The position numbers and the translations under genes are program-made. This document shows positions 40,348-54,779 of a stretch of 64,000 nucleotides of DNA, piece after piece. The notes below the pieces were generated by a model. The model was not told the origin of the DNA. It did no database searches and was given only the letters and a program-made list of their open reading frames with translations. The first letter of the stretch is position 1; the number at the start of each line of letters is the position of its first letter. Source of the stretch: Scylla paramamosain (Eukaryota; Arthropoda; Malacostraca; Decapoda; Portunidae); NCBI RefSeq assembly GCF_035594125.1, contig NC_087191.1, positions 3,580,467-3,644,466 on the forward strand, given 5' to 3'.

Positions 40348-42085
40348 CACCTGTGAAAAGTGAGATTTCATACTAAAACAAGATTCCTTAATTATAAAAG
40401 TGTATCTATGTAGTATTTCAAATTATTATAACAAGAATGAAATGAGTATAATGGTTTAATAAGTTCAATCACAGGATTTATTCTACATGTTATTGTTTTG
40501 GAGAGGAATAGATGTTATTTTCATTACTGGAAGCAACTTTTAAGAATCCCAATTATCTGTTTCACAATGACCCTCATTTGAGCATGGCCCCTGTTGTATT
40601 GCTGCTCTGCTGCTGTTGTGGGATTTCTCATTGGCACCATAAGGTAGGGCTCTCGTGAATACCCACATCACCTGCAATATTATGATTCCAATTCAGAATT
40701 CTTATAGTAGGCCTGTTTAACACCCATGCAATAGTACTGTATCAAAGTTTTCCTCTGATGGAAATATGAAGCAAATTTTTATTAGTTAACATAACAATGT
40801 GAAGAAAGACAATATTACAACCCACAAAAATTCATACATGAGAAGGCAGGTGTAATTTTGTAGGCAGTGAGGTGATGAGTGGTCTGGCAATGAATGAAAC
40901 TGAATTATTATATATGTAATGCATGGCTCACAAATTGTTGTGCACTGTTATGCTCTTTGTAGATACTTATCAACAAGTAGGAAGTCACCAAACTTCCCTA
41001 CCTCAAATCACAGTTCCTCCACACAAAACATCATGTGCAGCATTTAGAAGGGAATGTATGAATAGTTAAACATACACAGTAAAGTATATACAAAAGTTTG
41101 GCAGAGTTAATCAGCATCTCATGGGAATACGAGTATATCATATCCTGCATATGTCAAGGCTTACCAGATTATGTTTTCTTATGCAGTATCAATAACCATG
41201 TGCAAACACCTGTGAAAAGTGAGATTTCATACTACAAGAGAAATCATTACTTATAAAGGTGTATCTACAAAATATATCATAATATTATAACAAGAATGAA
41301 TTGTTTATAATTGTTTCAAGATTTCAGTGGTAGGTTTTACTCTACATGTTACTGTTTTAGAGAGGGAGAGGTTTTATTTTCATTATCTGAAACAACTCTT
41401 CAGCATCCCAATGGTCTGCTCCACAATGACCCTAGTTTGTGCATGACCCCTGTTGTATCTGTGCTCTGTATCAGTGGTGGGATTGCTCAAGGGCACCATG
41501 AGATGGGGGTCAATATTATGATCTCAATTCAGAATTTTTATGATTTAGTCATTCAGTGTCCCTGCTTTTCACCCATGAAATGGTAATGTGCCAAAGTTTT
41601 CTTCTGATGCAAATATGGATAACATTATTAATAGTTAACATAAGAATGTGAAGGAAAACAATATTACAATCAATAGGAATGCATACATGAGGAAGTACAT
41701 GTTAGTTTGTAGGCACTGAGGTAATGGGTGGTCTGGCAGTGAATGGTATCAATATATATAATACATGACTCGCAAATATTTATGCACTGTTATGTACTTT
41801 TAACATAGATACTCACCAACGAGCAGGAAATCACCAATTTCCTCTCCCTCAAACCGCTGCTTCAGATTACAGTTGCTCCACACAAAAGCATCATGTGTAG
41901 CACCTAGAAGGAAATATATGAATAGTCACACATACACATTAAAGTATATACCAATTAAGTTTGGCATAGAGTCAATTACCATTTTATAGGAATACATCAT
42001 ACCTTGCACATGTCAACTGTTCATTTATAACTAATGTCATGGCTTATCACACTATGTTTTTTTATGCATTACCAATAACCATGTG
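40348..42085. repeat. Tandem duplication of about 860 bp spanning two transposase exons
   Basis: Unit 1 (about 40348-41207) and unit 2 (41208-42085) align along their length: both begin ACCTGTGAAAAGTGAGATTT and end at AATAACCATGTGCA. Each contains one copy of the GDFLL-type exon and one copy of the final DDE exon, plus the same intron sequence. Confidence 0.85.
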
Positions 42086-42344
42086 CAGTCACATGAAAAT
42101 CAATAAAGGTACATGGCACGGTAAACATGTAATGCAATAATACTATATACCTGGGAATCTGGAGCAGTAGCTGAGGATCACTCCATTCACATCACAAACA
42201 AGTTTGATGTTCAGGGAGTGATACCTTTTCTGGTTAAATTAGAGGGGCTTGTCCATACCTGGGGCCTTGATGGCAATGTGGGTGCCTGTGCACACAAAAG
42301 ATTAGATGATCATGTTACACAGTAGCTACATATATCCATCATTA

Positions 42345-42479
<135 letters not shown>

Positions 42480-42810
42480 ACCCGTGCACTAGATATGCAC
42501 GCACTATACATAAAATACAAAAAACTTTATTAATGTTTAACAGGAACTTGGGGCAGTGAGATACCTTTCACTCAAATGAAAAATCGATGAAGTGATAGAT
42601 TCTAACAATAACACTAAATTTAAGACAAAATACATTGTTAATCTTACTATCAATAGCCCCAATAACCCTTGGAAAATTTTTGATCCTGAAGAACTGCTTC
42701 TTCTTTGATCAAGATGTGTTGGAGGCATCTTGATTTCCTACACCAACTTATCACTCATCACAGTGCACACACGCTCGAAGACCCTGCTGACGTTTGCTTG
42801 CGTTGGTCCT

Positions 42811-42921
42811 GAAGGCAGATTATAAGCCTTTAGTTTTCATTTTATTTATTTATTTTAAATAAGATATAGGCAGATTATAAGCCTTTAGTTTTCATTTTAT
42901 TTATTTATTTTAAATAAAATA
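42811..42921. repeat. 55-bp tandem duplication in a transposase intron
   Basis: Two near-identical units of GCAGATTATAAGCCTTTAGT followed by (TTTA)n sequence lie directly upstream (minus strand) of an exon acceptor. The duplication brings a second potential acceptor. Confidence 0.9.
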
Positions 42922-43635
42922 TATCTTTCTGCTGTTGGCAAAAAAAGTCATCAACAAGAATTTAATGATCCTTCTACATTAGCCACTATTCTTTCAATCA
43001 CTGCAACCATATTCATACACATATTACATCTGCTGTCAAAATCTTTTGCTGGCAGTATAGTAAATTAAGTTATTCTCAGGACAGTGTTAGAAACATGTCA
43101 GAAATAAACCTAACAGGTCTCTAAATATGTGTGCACATGAATAATAATGGGGTGGGTGAGGAAGGGACAGTCTCAGGGATACTTGACGACAGGTTTGGTA
43201 AGGTTAGGTTTTGTAAGATTAGCAACTCTTGGACTCACATTTGGTTACTAACCACACCTGACTTACCGTTAACTATGCCAGGGGCTGCACTTCCCTCATC
43301 CCTCCTTATTAATAATGCACTCACATACTTTGACACTAGGAACTAATCTTGACATGTTCCTAACACTGGATTACAACTTTATGGCATGGCATGTAGTGAG
43401 TTGACTTTATTGCTTTTTATTTATCCTTGAAAGTCACCCACACTTAAATGTTATTCACCACACTGAACATCAGTTTATTCACCTTCAAAAGTTATTTATG
43501 GGATATTGTGCAATTTGTCAAAAAAAAAAAGAAAGTGGTAATTGTCTTAGAGTCCTCTACTGGCCTTATTACATGTCTATTATCTTACATTCTTTCACAT
43601 ATACCTCTTGATAAACCTAAAACATATAGTGTAAG

Positions 43636-43850
43636 GTGGGGGAGAAGTGCCCCGTCCTTCAGGGGTGTTCCAGAGGTAATACTAACTTATATTTGTGTCC
43701 TTAGAGGTGGGTTTAGCCCCGGCGGTTACGTTAAGTTTGGTAATGTTTCATATAAAAGTGTACGATGACTAACCTAACCTCTGGTAACCTCTTGTTGCCT
43801 TCGCCCACCCACTAGCCTCCCTGAAGGGCATGGGCACTTCTTCCTCATCA
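43636..43850. mobile_element. MITE-like unit in a transposase intron
   Basis: Imperfect terminal inverted repeats of about 30 bp: the left end holds GGAGAAGTGCCCCGTCCTTC, and the right end holds the reverse complement of GAAGTGCCCATGCCCTTCAG. The 215-bp interior has no ORF. A clear target-site duplication is not visible. Confidence 0.5.
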
Positions 43851-44389
43851 TAAATTTACGTTTTATGTGTATCTAAAGGTATATGCGAAGACTAAGAGAA
43901 TAGACAGGAAAAGTGCTCCCCGACAATTACCAAAACAGCCAGCCACTGTGCTAATGCATGCAGTACCAATATCATCTTACCTGCAGTGTCTCCAATGACG
44001 CTTTGGGAGGACCCACTGGCAAACAACCTCAGGGCCAGCAAAACCTGGGTGTGGGTTGTTAATGCCTGGCTACGCCTTGTGCTCCTCTCCAGTTAGGGCT
44101 GCATCTCCTCTAGTGGTTTAAAAAAAAAAAAATAAATAAATAAATAAATAAAATGAAAATAAGGGGGGGAGGGCTGCATAATAATTTCAGATTAAAATAT
44201 AATGTTAAAAATAAAATTATAGTACTTAATTATTTTGTATTTAATTATCCACCAATACCAATGGTACAACAGTCAAGTCAGGGATTTCAGGTCTCTGGAA
44301 AGGTAGCGTAGCTTGGCTTGGGGAGGTGGGGCAGGAGGGAAAACTGGTACTATTGGCGATGTGTTGTTAGCTTAATAGTTACTTAACAA

Positions 44390-44690
44390 TAAAGTCCATT
44401 CGCGACTTGTCTGCTTTTACTTGTTACAAAATTACTTATCACAGCTTCATTAAAGTTCTTGATTCCGTTACCATTGCGCTTTCAAATGATGGCATTGCTA
44501 AAACAGTCTTTCAGTTGTCATAGTGTTACGCAGGAAAGATTTAATCCTTTTCATAGTTGAAAAACATCTTTCTGCTTCCGTTGTTGTCACTGGAGTTGTT
44601 ATGAGAATTTTCAATAACTTGACAGTTTCTGAAAATTATGACTGTAAATTATTATATTGTGCACGCCCCTTTTCCGGCCTTCAGACGCCT
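44390..44690 (-). pseudogene. hAT transposase C-terminal dimerisation domain
   Basis: On minus the sequence reads LLKILITTPVTTTEAERCFS, then TMKRIKSFLRNTMTTERLF. This is the hAT-family C-terminal motif (P.T...AER.FS.....K...R..M...RL). It belongs to the ZMYM1-like or DUF4371-type hAT group by resemblance. The N-terminal and catalytic part lies at 48950-47850, with an I-like element between them. Confidence 0.8.
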
Positions 44691-45109
44691 TCAAGTACAC
44701 ACAACTGCAGCAGCCCAAAGTGGTCAGCGCACACAACAGGAAACCACTAACGTTGTCGAGGTTGGGCCCGATGGGCTATAGTGGGGGCGAGGGACGTACA
44801 CGCGGCACCTGTCTGGACTCAGCTTAGAGGTGGAAAGGGACAACAAAACACAGGCTCACTAGCACTCCTGTCTTTATAGCCCACACAGAGCAGTACCACA
44901 GGGCACAAGATACTTTCGCACTACAGCCAGTCCGGGTCGCTCTGCAAAGCGTCTCTATCTCTGGATAGCGCGTTTCACCTCACAGAACAGCTGCAGGCGC
45001 ACAAAACGCCACATCACAACTCGTATACAGCGTCACTCAGGTAGCGTTAAGTACTCACTGTCTTGTCTGCCGGGGCACACTAACCTCACACCATGCCTCG
45101 GGGCGCAAT

Positions 45110-45142
45110 CACGTCGTTGCAGCGGCAGGCTGCAACGACGTG
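45110..45142. repeat. Perfect 13-bp inverted repeat (hairpin)
   Basis: The arms CACGTCGTTGCAG and CTGCAACGACGTG are exact reverse complements separated by 7 bp. It sits in GC-rich sequence just upstream of a (CT)n tract. Confidence 0.9.
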
Positions 45143-45169
45143 TCGTAGCACTTCTTCTCTTGGTCTGGC

Positions 45170-45170
45170 G

Positions 45171-45202
<32 letters not shown>

Positions 45203-45236
45203 GTCCTCTTCTCTATCTCTCTGGTCTCTCTCTCGG
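45170..45236. repeat. (CT)n microsatellite, interrupted
   Basis: CT runs at 45173-45199 and further CTCT-rich sequence to 45236. Confidence 0.95.
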
Positions 45237-45689
45237 TTTAGCGTCGCAGTGTGGCGGATGCAGGGAACGGGCGCTTTCTTCTCTCTTGAATGAATTGGGA
45301 GGGGGGGGGATAGAAAAGGTGGGTGGTAAGAGAAGAACGGAGGGGAAAGCAGGGAAAGGAAGTACAGTAGTTGATAAAAGTAGACGGGCTGTCTATTACA
45401 ATTCTCTCTTGGGAGTGTGTGCGTGTTGACTGTCACCTTGAAAAGTCAAGGTAACGTGGGCCTTGATGAATAGAACCGGCCCACAGCTGTTTTTTCTCAT
45501 TTGTATGACCCAAGTGATGGATGGCAGTGACTCCCCACTCAGCGGAGTCTCATTTACCCGCTTAAGCAGTGTATGAGATATACCGAGGAGCAGTGTGGGT
45601 CTCATGGTCCATTTGTCTGGATGGGCAAAGAAAATGAAAAAAAAAGTAAATAAATAAATAAATAAAAAAAAAAAAATAACGTGATGGTG

Positions 45690-45905
45690 GGAAGAGTCAC
45701 CAAGCGCATCAGTGTGTTGGCTGGTGTATCGGATAATGTGTGGTGCGTTGCCGGACGCTCTGTTCAGAAGGTTTTCAGTTCCTGGACAGTCTTCTATGTA
45801 GTGTGAGAGTGGTGTAATAGTTTGTGCGTTGCAGTGTGTGCAGACTTGGGGTGAAAGATCTTGTAGCTCTGAGAGGCATTTAAACCCGAGTCTAAGTTTG
45901 TGCAT
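45690..45905 (-). pseudogene. C-terminal zinc-binding tail of the I-like element
   Basis: The sequence KLRLGFKCLSELQDLSPQVC and HCNAQTITPLSHYIEDCPG shows the CxxC...H....C arrangement found after RNase H in I-like polymerases. The coding match ends near 45690, where T-rich sequence begins. Confidence 0.75.
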
Positions 45906-46498
45906 GCGTGTTCTAATGTGTCTTGGTAATATCTGTTCAGGGAATGGGGTGTTGTTTGTGGCGATGATGTATCAGTTTGCGCTTGGTGATCCTTTCGTGG
46001 CTTCCGTCTGGAGTTTTGTCCTGTTCCTATGTAGTGCTATTTGTTTCATGGTGGTTTTGATTGCTGTTCTGCTTTTTTGCATGTGTGTTGTGACTGTGGG
46101 GAGCTTCAGAGCGTCCTTAACGATAGCGTCAACCTTGTTGTTTCCTTGAAGCCCTGCATGACTTGGAATCCAATTGAAGTGTATGTGTCTGTTCTGTAAC
46201 TGCATTCGTGTGGCTATAGCGTGTATGGGTGTACTTATGTATATGTTGTCGTTTGGTGTGTGCTGAGTACTTGCAGGGAGCTCAAGGAATCAGTGTGGAT
46301 GATCACATCCTCTTGTTTGTTTTCTGAATGAGCTAGGGCCTGTTGGATTGCTACTAATTCCGCCTGCAAGATAGATGAGCCATCCGGCAGACGGAAGTGA
46401 ACTGCTTCAGTCTGATGTGTGATGGCAGCTGCTGCTCTTTGCGTCGTTGGATCTACTGAGCCGTCCGTAAAGTAGACTTTTGCTCCTTCATTCTGCAC
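45905..46498 (-). pseudogene. RNase H domain of the I-like element
   Basis: The domain reads KVYFTDGSVDPTTQRAAAAI (first catalytic D in TDGS), ILQAELVAIQQALAH (catalytic E) and VIIHTDSLSSLQVL (second D). After a break it continues IHFNWIPSHAGLQGNNKVDA (the WIPSH motif, with D four residues after GN). All four acidic residues are visible. RNase H degrades the RNA template during reverse transcription and is found in I-clade elements but not in jockey or CR1. Confidence 0.88.
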
Positions 46499-46832
46499 AG
46501 TTGATAGGGCCTGTTGTGTTTCGTTTGCAAGTTGGTGTGTACTGAGCTATGTCTTTTTTGTGCTGAGTTTTGTTATTGTTATTTCCCAAGGTTTGTTGAG
46601 CCATGGTGGTGGTGGAACAAAGTTGCGGTGAGGATGATCTGTGTGGTGGTGGAGGAATACATCTTGGGCTTTGAAAGATCGAATGCAGCTTGCCGCTCTT
46701 CTGATTCATTTTTTGTCTGTGAATAGCTCGGGGTCTTGTCTCAAGGTCTGCTGGAGTTTCTGAAGTAGTGTGGTGTTAGATGAGCTGGTTGCGTGTTTGT
46801 GAAGGAGGGGTATGTAGAGGGAGTGTAATATG

Positions 46833-47410
46833 TTATATATGGTGGGCAATCTGCATTCGGCTTGTAAGATTGAGATTTTTGTCTAGTTGAGGGGCCCCGA
46901 GTATTATCCGTTGTCCTTTGTTCTGTACTTTTTGCACCGTGTCTTTATGTCTTGATTTGGCTGTGGTCAGTACCGGGGCTGCGTAATCGATTAGCGATCT
47001 GATAGCTTGTAGGTAATACAAAGTAAGCACTCGCGCATTTGCTCATCTTTCCAGGTTTGATAGGGATCTCATAGTCCTGATTCTGTGTTCTAGGTGTTTT
47101 TTGAGGGAGGCCGTGTGAGTATTGAATTTTAGGTATTTGTCTATCCAAATGCCGAGGTATTGGTGGCTGTATGTCCATTGTAGAGGATTGTCATGGAGAT
47201 ATATATAGTGGTGTCTCTGGGGAAATGCTGCCAAAGGAGATGGATCTCGTTTTGTTTAGGTTTATTTTGAGTCCTGAGGACTGGTATTTTTTAAAGACTG
47301 CATTCAGTGTCCATTGGGCATTTCGGATGTGTCTGTTTACATGTGTAATTATTGCAAAATCGTCAGCATAGCAGAGGATATGCGACCCAGCTGGAAGTGT
47401 GAGTGTGACG
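46833..47410 (-). pseudogene. RT palm end and thumb of the I-like element
   Basis: The sequence reads LPAGSHILCYADDFAIITHV (catalytic YADD), then FKKYQSSGLKINLNKT. A further block reads YSHQYLGIWIDKYLKFNTHT and LTLYYLQAIRSLIDYAAPVL, with VQKVQNKGQRIILGAP. This is the complete downstream half of the palm and the thumb. Frameshifts near 47200 and 47030 separate the parts. Confidence 0.85.
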
Positions 47411-47490
47411 AGGTGTTGAATAAAAAGGACTTAAAATGCTGCCCAATCTCTTGGGACCGCCACAGTCCCTTTTATAGCGTTGACAACTTC

Positions 47491-47529
47491 GTGATTGGCC
47501 GGCGTGTTTCTGTTCTTCGGGCCAATCAC
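47491..47529. promoter_or_regulatory. Inverted pair of CCAAT boxes
   Basis: GTGATTGGCC (47491-47500) and GGCCAATCAC (47520-47529) are exact reverse complements 19 bp apart. This could be a bidirectional promoter core or simply a small hairpin. No transcript start can be inferred. Confidence 0.35.
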
Positions 47530-47849
47530 AGTGTTTCCCGTCTCCAGTCTCAACCCTAATACCAGTTCACTCCTTACTGAATTCAGCGCTGCCAACGCCC
47601 ATCTTCACTACTCGCGACACAGTGCTACCAACGTCATCCCCATCATCACCAACGTCAGTGAAGCGAAATCTCTCTTTACACTGCATAATAATTACATCAC
47701 ACACCTCCTTTGCAGCTGTTGTTCTACCTGTCTCAGGCAGATTCTCTTTATCACACTCATCACATGTAACTCTTATCCTTTGAACTGTAGAATTGAAAGC
47801 ACTCAGTGCAGCATTAGTTTTAACTGCATTAATAGTTCTTGATTGAAGC

Positions 47850-48950
47850 TGTGAAACAAAATATCAACATTAGTAATACTTTAGAAAAAAATACCAGCCA
47901 AAAATGAAACACGGGGTTCTTTAACATTCTCTTTATACCAGCTGCTGTAAACCAGTGACCTTTGAGTTAGATGACTCTAGTTTACTGCAACATTCAATGA
48001 TTATATCTTTCATTTCATACACAGCATTCACAGTTATGCTTTTGAAATTCTAGCATGTTGTTGAAAGCTAAGAATTCTGTGGGAATCTGCAACACTCTAA
48101 TGTGGCCATTCTTTGTGGGGAGTTAGAAAAGAAAGCTGGTATTCCTGACAAACTGTTGAAAAAAAAGACTCTAACTTTAGAATTTTGTGATGCTGCCTTT
48201 CCCAAAATCAAGTTAAGTTGCTGTGCATAGCAATGCACAAAGTGAGCATGGCTATACTTCTTTTATTCTAACTTGCACACCACTCCTATCTCCACTTAAT
48301 GCAGCTGCACCATCATAGGTCTGTGCAATAAGCTTATGGGGACAATCACCAATTAGTATCTGTAGCTCTTCAAGTAGCACATTTGATAGGTCTTCTGCAG
48401 TCAAACTAGCTGAGAAGGTAAAAAAATTCACAGAATCTCTCAACAGGTTTTCCATCTATTTAATATCTTAAAACAATTACCATCTGTGTTTTATCATAAA
48501 TGTCTGTTGTTTCATCACACATCACTGCTACAAAACTTGTGGATTTTACTTCTTTAATCATGTTTCTGCATATTTCTAATGTTGATTCTAGGATTTCATT
48601 TTGTACAGTTTTAGGTGTTCCTCTGAATAATGTTGTTGTCTCTAAATGAGCCTTTAAGCTTGAATTCATTTCACAAGCAAACTACTATTCCACGAAATAC
48701 TCCAGGATTCTTGGAACTAGGTCCTTCATCATGTCCTCTGAGTGGGAACTCAAACTTGCCACATAACTTTACACAATTCACAAGTTTTGGAAGAACAGCC
48801 CTGTTTTTTCTTACTTATTCATTGTGCTTTGCAAATGAGAGTTTGTATGCGGAGTTCATTTCAGCAGCAATGTTTATACTGCCCAGTAACGAAAGACTAA
48901 CCACATTATGTAAGTGTTTGGTTGATTTTTTTTTCTGTATTATTATATCA
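47850..48950 (-). pseudogene. hAT transposase, N-terminal and catalytic part
   Basis: On minus I read LSFAKHNE, stop, VRKNRAVLPKLVNCVKLCGK, then FPLRGHDEGPSSKNPGVFRG. From 48669 it continues LFRGTPKTVQNEILES, VAVMCDETTDIYDKTQMVIV and, after a stop, LIAQTYDGAAALSGDRSGVQ. This is the DUF4371-type catalytic region of ZMYM1-like hAT transposases, with the conserved D in DETTD. The region further on, with FFSTVCQEYQLSFLT, matches the following domain. Several stops and frameshifts are present. Its C-terminal domain is at 44690-44390. Confidence 0.85.
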
Positions 48951-49110
48951 AGTTAGGTTAGCCTCTTCCCCACCGCAGCACTGGCCTCACGAGTAGTGAC
49001 AGCTCAGTGCTCACGCAAGTGTCGGCTAGCCGGACTGACATAATGCAGAAAAAAAAAAATCATAACAGTGAAATAAAAAAAAATACACAGGAAATGAAAT
49101 ATACCATCAT

Positions 49111-49113
<3 letters not shown>

Positions 49114-49180
<67 letters not shown>
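49114..49180. repeat. (GA)n microsatellite followed by an A-run
   Basis: A perfect GA run ending in about ten A. Confidence 0.97.
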
Positions 49181-49185
<5 letters not shown>

Positions 49186-49609
49186 AAAAACATACTGTAT
49201 TAGGTGAGTTAGTTCCTTGGAAGAATGTTGAGTAGGACTCAGACCTAATATCCATCTGATCAAGAAATGGGTTATATATACATATATCATATTATTATAT
49301 AAGACAGTAGGCCAATTGCATCAATTAATTTACTTATATACATAAAGAATAGAGTTAAATATTAACTCACACGAATACAAATCCTGGGAGGCATAATTAT
49401 TCCCCAAAGTTTGGAATGGTATAATAAGCACGCCTTTTGAACAACCCACGCTAGGTTTTTTTTGATGTTTGGGTCAGATTAGGTTTAGTTTCACCCCACA
49501 ACCACATTTGTATGTAATTCAGCATGGGAATCACAATGAGACTATTTTCGAGAAAATCTAACTGTTAGTTTTAGAGCTACAACATAACGTCCTTACAGGC
49601 ACTCGGTTA

Positions 49610-49934
49610 GACCTGGGGAAAATGCTCCCGGGAGAATTTCTCCCGGTTTTAAAAATACAAATAAAATATTTACCGTCAATGTTTTTTTATTACGAAAAAT
49701 AGAATGAAAACATATCTCTTCCTCTCCGATTTGAGCCACAGTAAACCTAGTTTTTGCTTTAGATTTATACTGTTCTTTTACTTCAAATAAAATGACTAAA
49801 AATGACGATTTTGATATATCTTACCAAAAATGTTCATGTCCGCTCTCCGCTGCTAAACGTATGATTCACGTGATCCCCTCGGCTCTGACACCTCTGTACT
49901 CGGGAGAAATTCACCCGGGGTTTGTGCTTTAGGG
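49610..49934. mobile_element. Candidate Harbinger-type MITE
   Basis: Imperfect inverted ends contain GGGAGAATTTCTCCCG on the left and the complement of GGGTGAATTTCTCCCG on the right, with GACCTGGGG and TTTAGGG at the outer tips. A TTA lies directly outside each end (49607-49609 and 49935-49937), matching the 3-bp target duplication of Harbinger elements. There is no ORF inside. Confidence 0.5.
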
Positions 49935-50470
49935 TTAATCCAGGCAGTTGTGCATTGTACGCCTACTAATGAGAAAGTGCTGTAGGCAGTTTTATTTTAA
50001 TCACAAACGTTACGTTTTGTAACTCATAGGTTCATAATTTAAAAGTTGTGCACTGCCAAAGCTATGAGGAACATTTATCAAGTTATTAAGTAGAATATTG
50101 AAGTAACCAGGACACTGAAACTAAGCTTCGGTTGTCACGTAGGCTGCTGAAACTGGCTAGTATTCACGAATCATGGACATAATGCACTATTTGTTTAACT
50201 CAGAGGACGATTGACACACTTTACTCAAAGCGCCGGGCCGAACTGACTCCAGCCCTGGCTCTGCTACAGCCCGGCTGGCTGCTCCCGGGCAAGTTGGCGC
50301 TGCGCCAATCTTGGAAGTGTTTTACTTTATAATTAATTTATCAAATCTGCTAGTGTTTTGTGCTAGATAATGATATAAAAATGAAAAAAAAAAACTGAAT
50401 GGAATAAAAAAAAAAAAAAATGTTTATTTGCATAAAATGAATTATACGAATTAATCACTCATCTACCTGG
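49935..50470. other. Unassigned sequence
   Basis: No coding or repeat structure is recognised apart from two A-runs near 50384 and 50408. Confidence 0.4.
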
Positions 50471-50479
50471 CAAGGCTGA

Positions 50480-52740
<2,261 letters not shown>

Positions 52741-52742
52741 GA

Positions 52743-52745
<3 letters not shown>

Positions 52746-52802
<57 letters not shown>
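52746..52802. repeat. (TG)n microsatellite
   Basis: A perfect TG run of about 57 bp. Confidence 0.97.
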
Positions 52803-52803
<1 letters not shown>

Positions 52804-52891
52804 ACAAGTCCATAAAGAAAGAACTGACTAAATGTCAATTCAATTTCACTTCGTAAATTGATTTATCTCCTGAGAAGAACCTGTGGAATGG

Positions 52892-53040
<149 letters not shown>

Positions 53041-53109
53041 TTATTTTTTATTTTATTTTTATTTTTTTGCATACATTTATTTATTTATATGGTTAACCAT
53101 AAATTGTGG

Positions 53110-53270
53110 TTAGAGTTGGCAGTCGCTTTGTGAAATATACCTACCTAATTCCACCTATCACTCTCATCCATAAATTTGATTTTGTTTTAAAGCTGCCTAA
53201 TGCCTCGGAATCAAGGAACTCATTACCAAGTCTATTCCATTAATCTACCCCGATACTTGAGGGCTCGTTT
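53110..53270 (-). mobile_element. CR1-like 3' fragment
   Basis: On minus the sequence encodes a segment resembling LIPRH, then AFKTKSNLWMRVIGG. This parallels the SFKRRLDIFMDGDDR segment of the fragment at 20395-20541. It is short and degenerate. Confidence 0.4.
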
Positions 53271-53559
53271 CTTTTTTTTTTTTTTTCTTATCTATCTTTG
53301 TCAAACTTGAAGTTGTTATATACTCCTTTATTCTGTTTACCGAGGACGGAAGGTCTTAGCTCCGTTGTGGAATCGAATCGAATGGAATCGAATCATGAGA
53401 GGCCACTTTTTAAAACGAGTGGCCCTCATGGGGAAGAAGTATTCCATTCGCGTCGAACAGCGCCCTCTCCCCTCTTAGTCCAAGTGGGCAGTTGTCTTTT
53501 GGCCCTGGAGTCATTTCTACTTTTATAATATCTTTATTGTAAACATAAAAATTCCTCTG

Positions 53560-54541
53560 GACCTCGAAGTGCGGTTGACGAGGCCCTCGAGACGTCACCA
53601 TTTTGTCTTGATGGTGATGCTGCGTACTCACAGGCTGGAAGTCGTATTTCCCCTGCTGCTGCTTCTGATACTGGAAGACTTCGTGGATCAGCTTTTGAGT
53701 CTTGTCTTGACACTCTAATGTATATACATTCTTGCCTTACGATGCTATCCACTTTGCTCTTCGGAACAGTTCTACGTATCCGTCTCAATTATGACAATGA
53801 CTGTCTTTCTAATGCTGTGTGACGTTTACATTTGATATTGCTGACAAAGCTACTCTTGAGGCAATAAATTCTCTGAGTATTGGAGACTTAAATTCAATTC
53901 ATGAGACTATTCGATCTAGCAATGTAGTTGTCAGCGAAACTGGTTATTGCCCCAAAGTCTTCGATGATTCTGAAGAACGTGCTCCGAAAGTTCGCCACAC
54001 ACCTACACCTTACTTGTTTGTGGCATATTATAGGGAAAGTCGAGGTAACTTTATTCACGCCGCTAAGTAACCTCAAGAAGTATGGTACAGGTGTGTTGAT
54101 TCGAGGTAAGGATTTAACGCAGGCAATCATGCTCCTCCATTTACCTTGCCCTTCTGATGGAATCTTTCACTCCTTCAAGCTACACTGAGTGTTAAATTAC
54201 TGCAAAGGGTGCATCTACAACCAGGACTTATATAAATTCTTAGCTTATGATATCCTTCATTTCTGCCCTGATAATGTTCAAAGAACGGCAAAGATTAGAG
54301 GAAATAGTAACATGATCATGCTCAAGTTCTATGGTTCTTATATCCATGATCGTGTAAAGATTTGTCCTCTTTGTCTCCAAGTAAAGGCTCTTCTTGACCG
54401 TCCTTTGCAGTGTTATTGATGTTATGAGTTCGGTCACGGAAGGAAGAACTGTGCAAATCGTTCCCGGTGTGGTCACTGTTCAATCCTTGACTCGCACTCA
54501 ACTCCTGAATGTGAATCTGAATCTTGTTTTTTATTTATTTT

Positions 54542-54572
<31 letters not shown>

Positions 54573-54588
54573 TTATTATAATTATTAC

Positions 54589-54684
<96 letters not shown>

Positions 54685-54695
54685 CATTATTATTA

Positions 54696-54779
<84 letters not shown>

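Larger units (their letters stand above)
45690..47410 (-). mobile_element. 3' half of an I-like non-LTR retrotransposon
   Basis: On minus this holds the RT palm from the YADD box onward, the thumb, an RNase H domain and a C-terminal zinc-binding tail. That order is typical of the I clade. It is 5' truncated at the palm (about 47410-47440) and lies within an hAT transposase. No A-tail is visible; the minus-strand 3' side instead runs into T-rich sequence at 45650-45680. Confidence 0.85.

Noticed and set aside
45690..47410. Assignment of this fragment to family B as its missing part
   Set aside because: Its RT thumb differs from the family B thumb at 27339-27770, and it carries an RNase H domain that jockey-like family B does not need. 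It is a separate I-like family.
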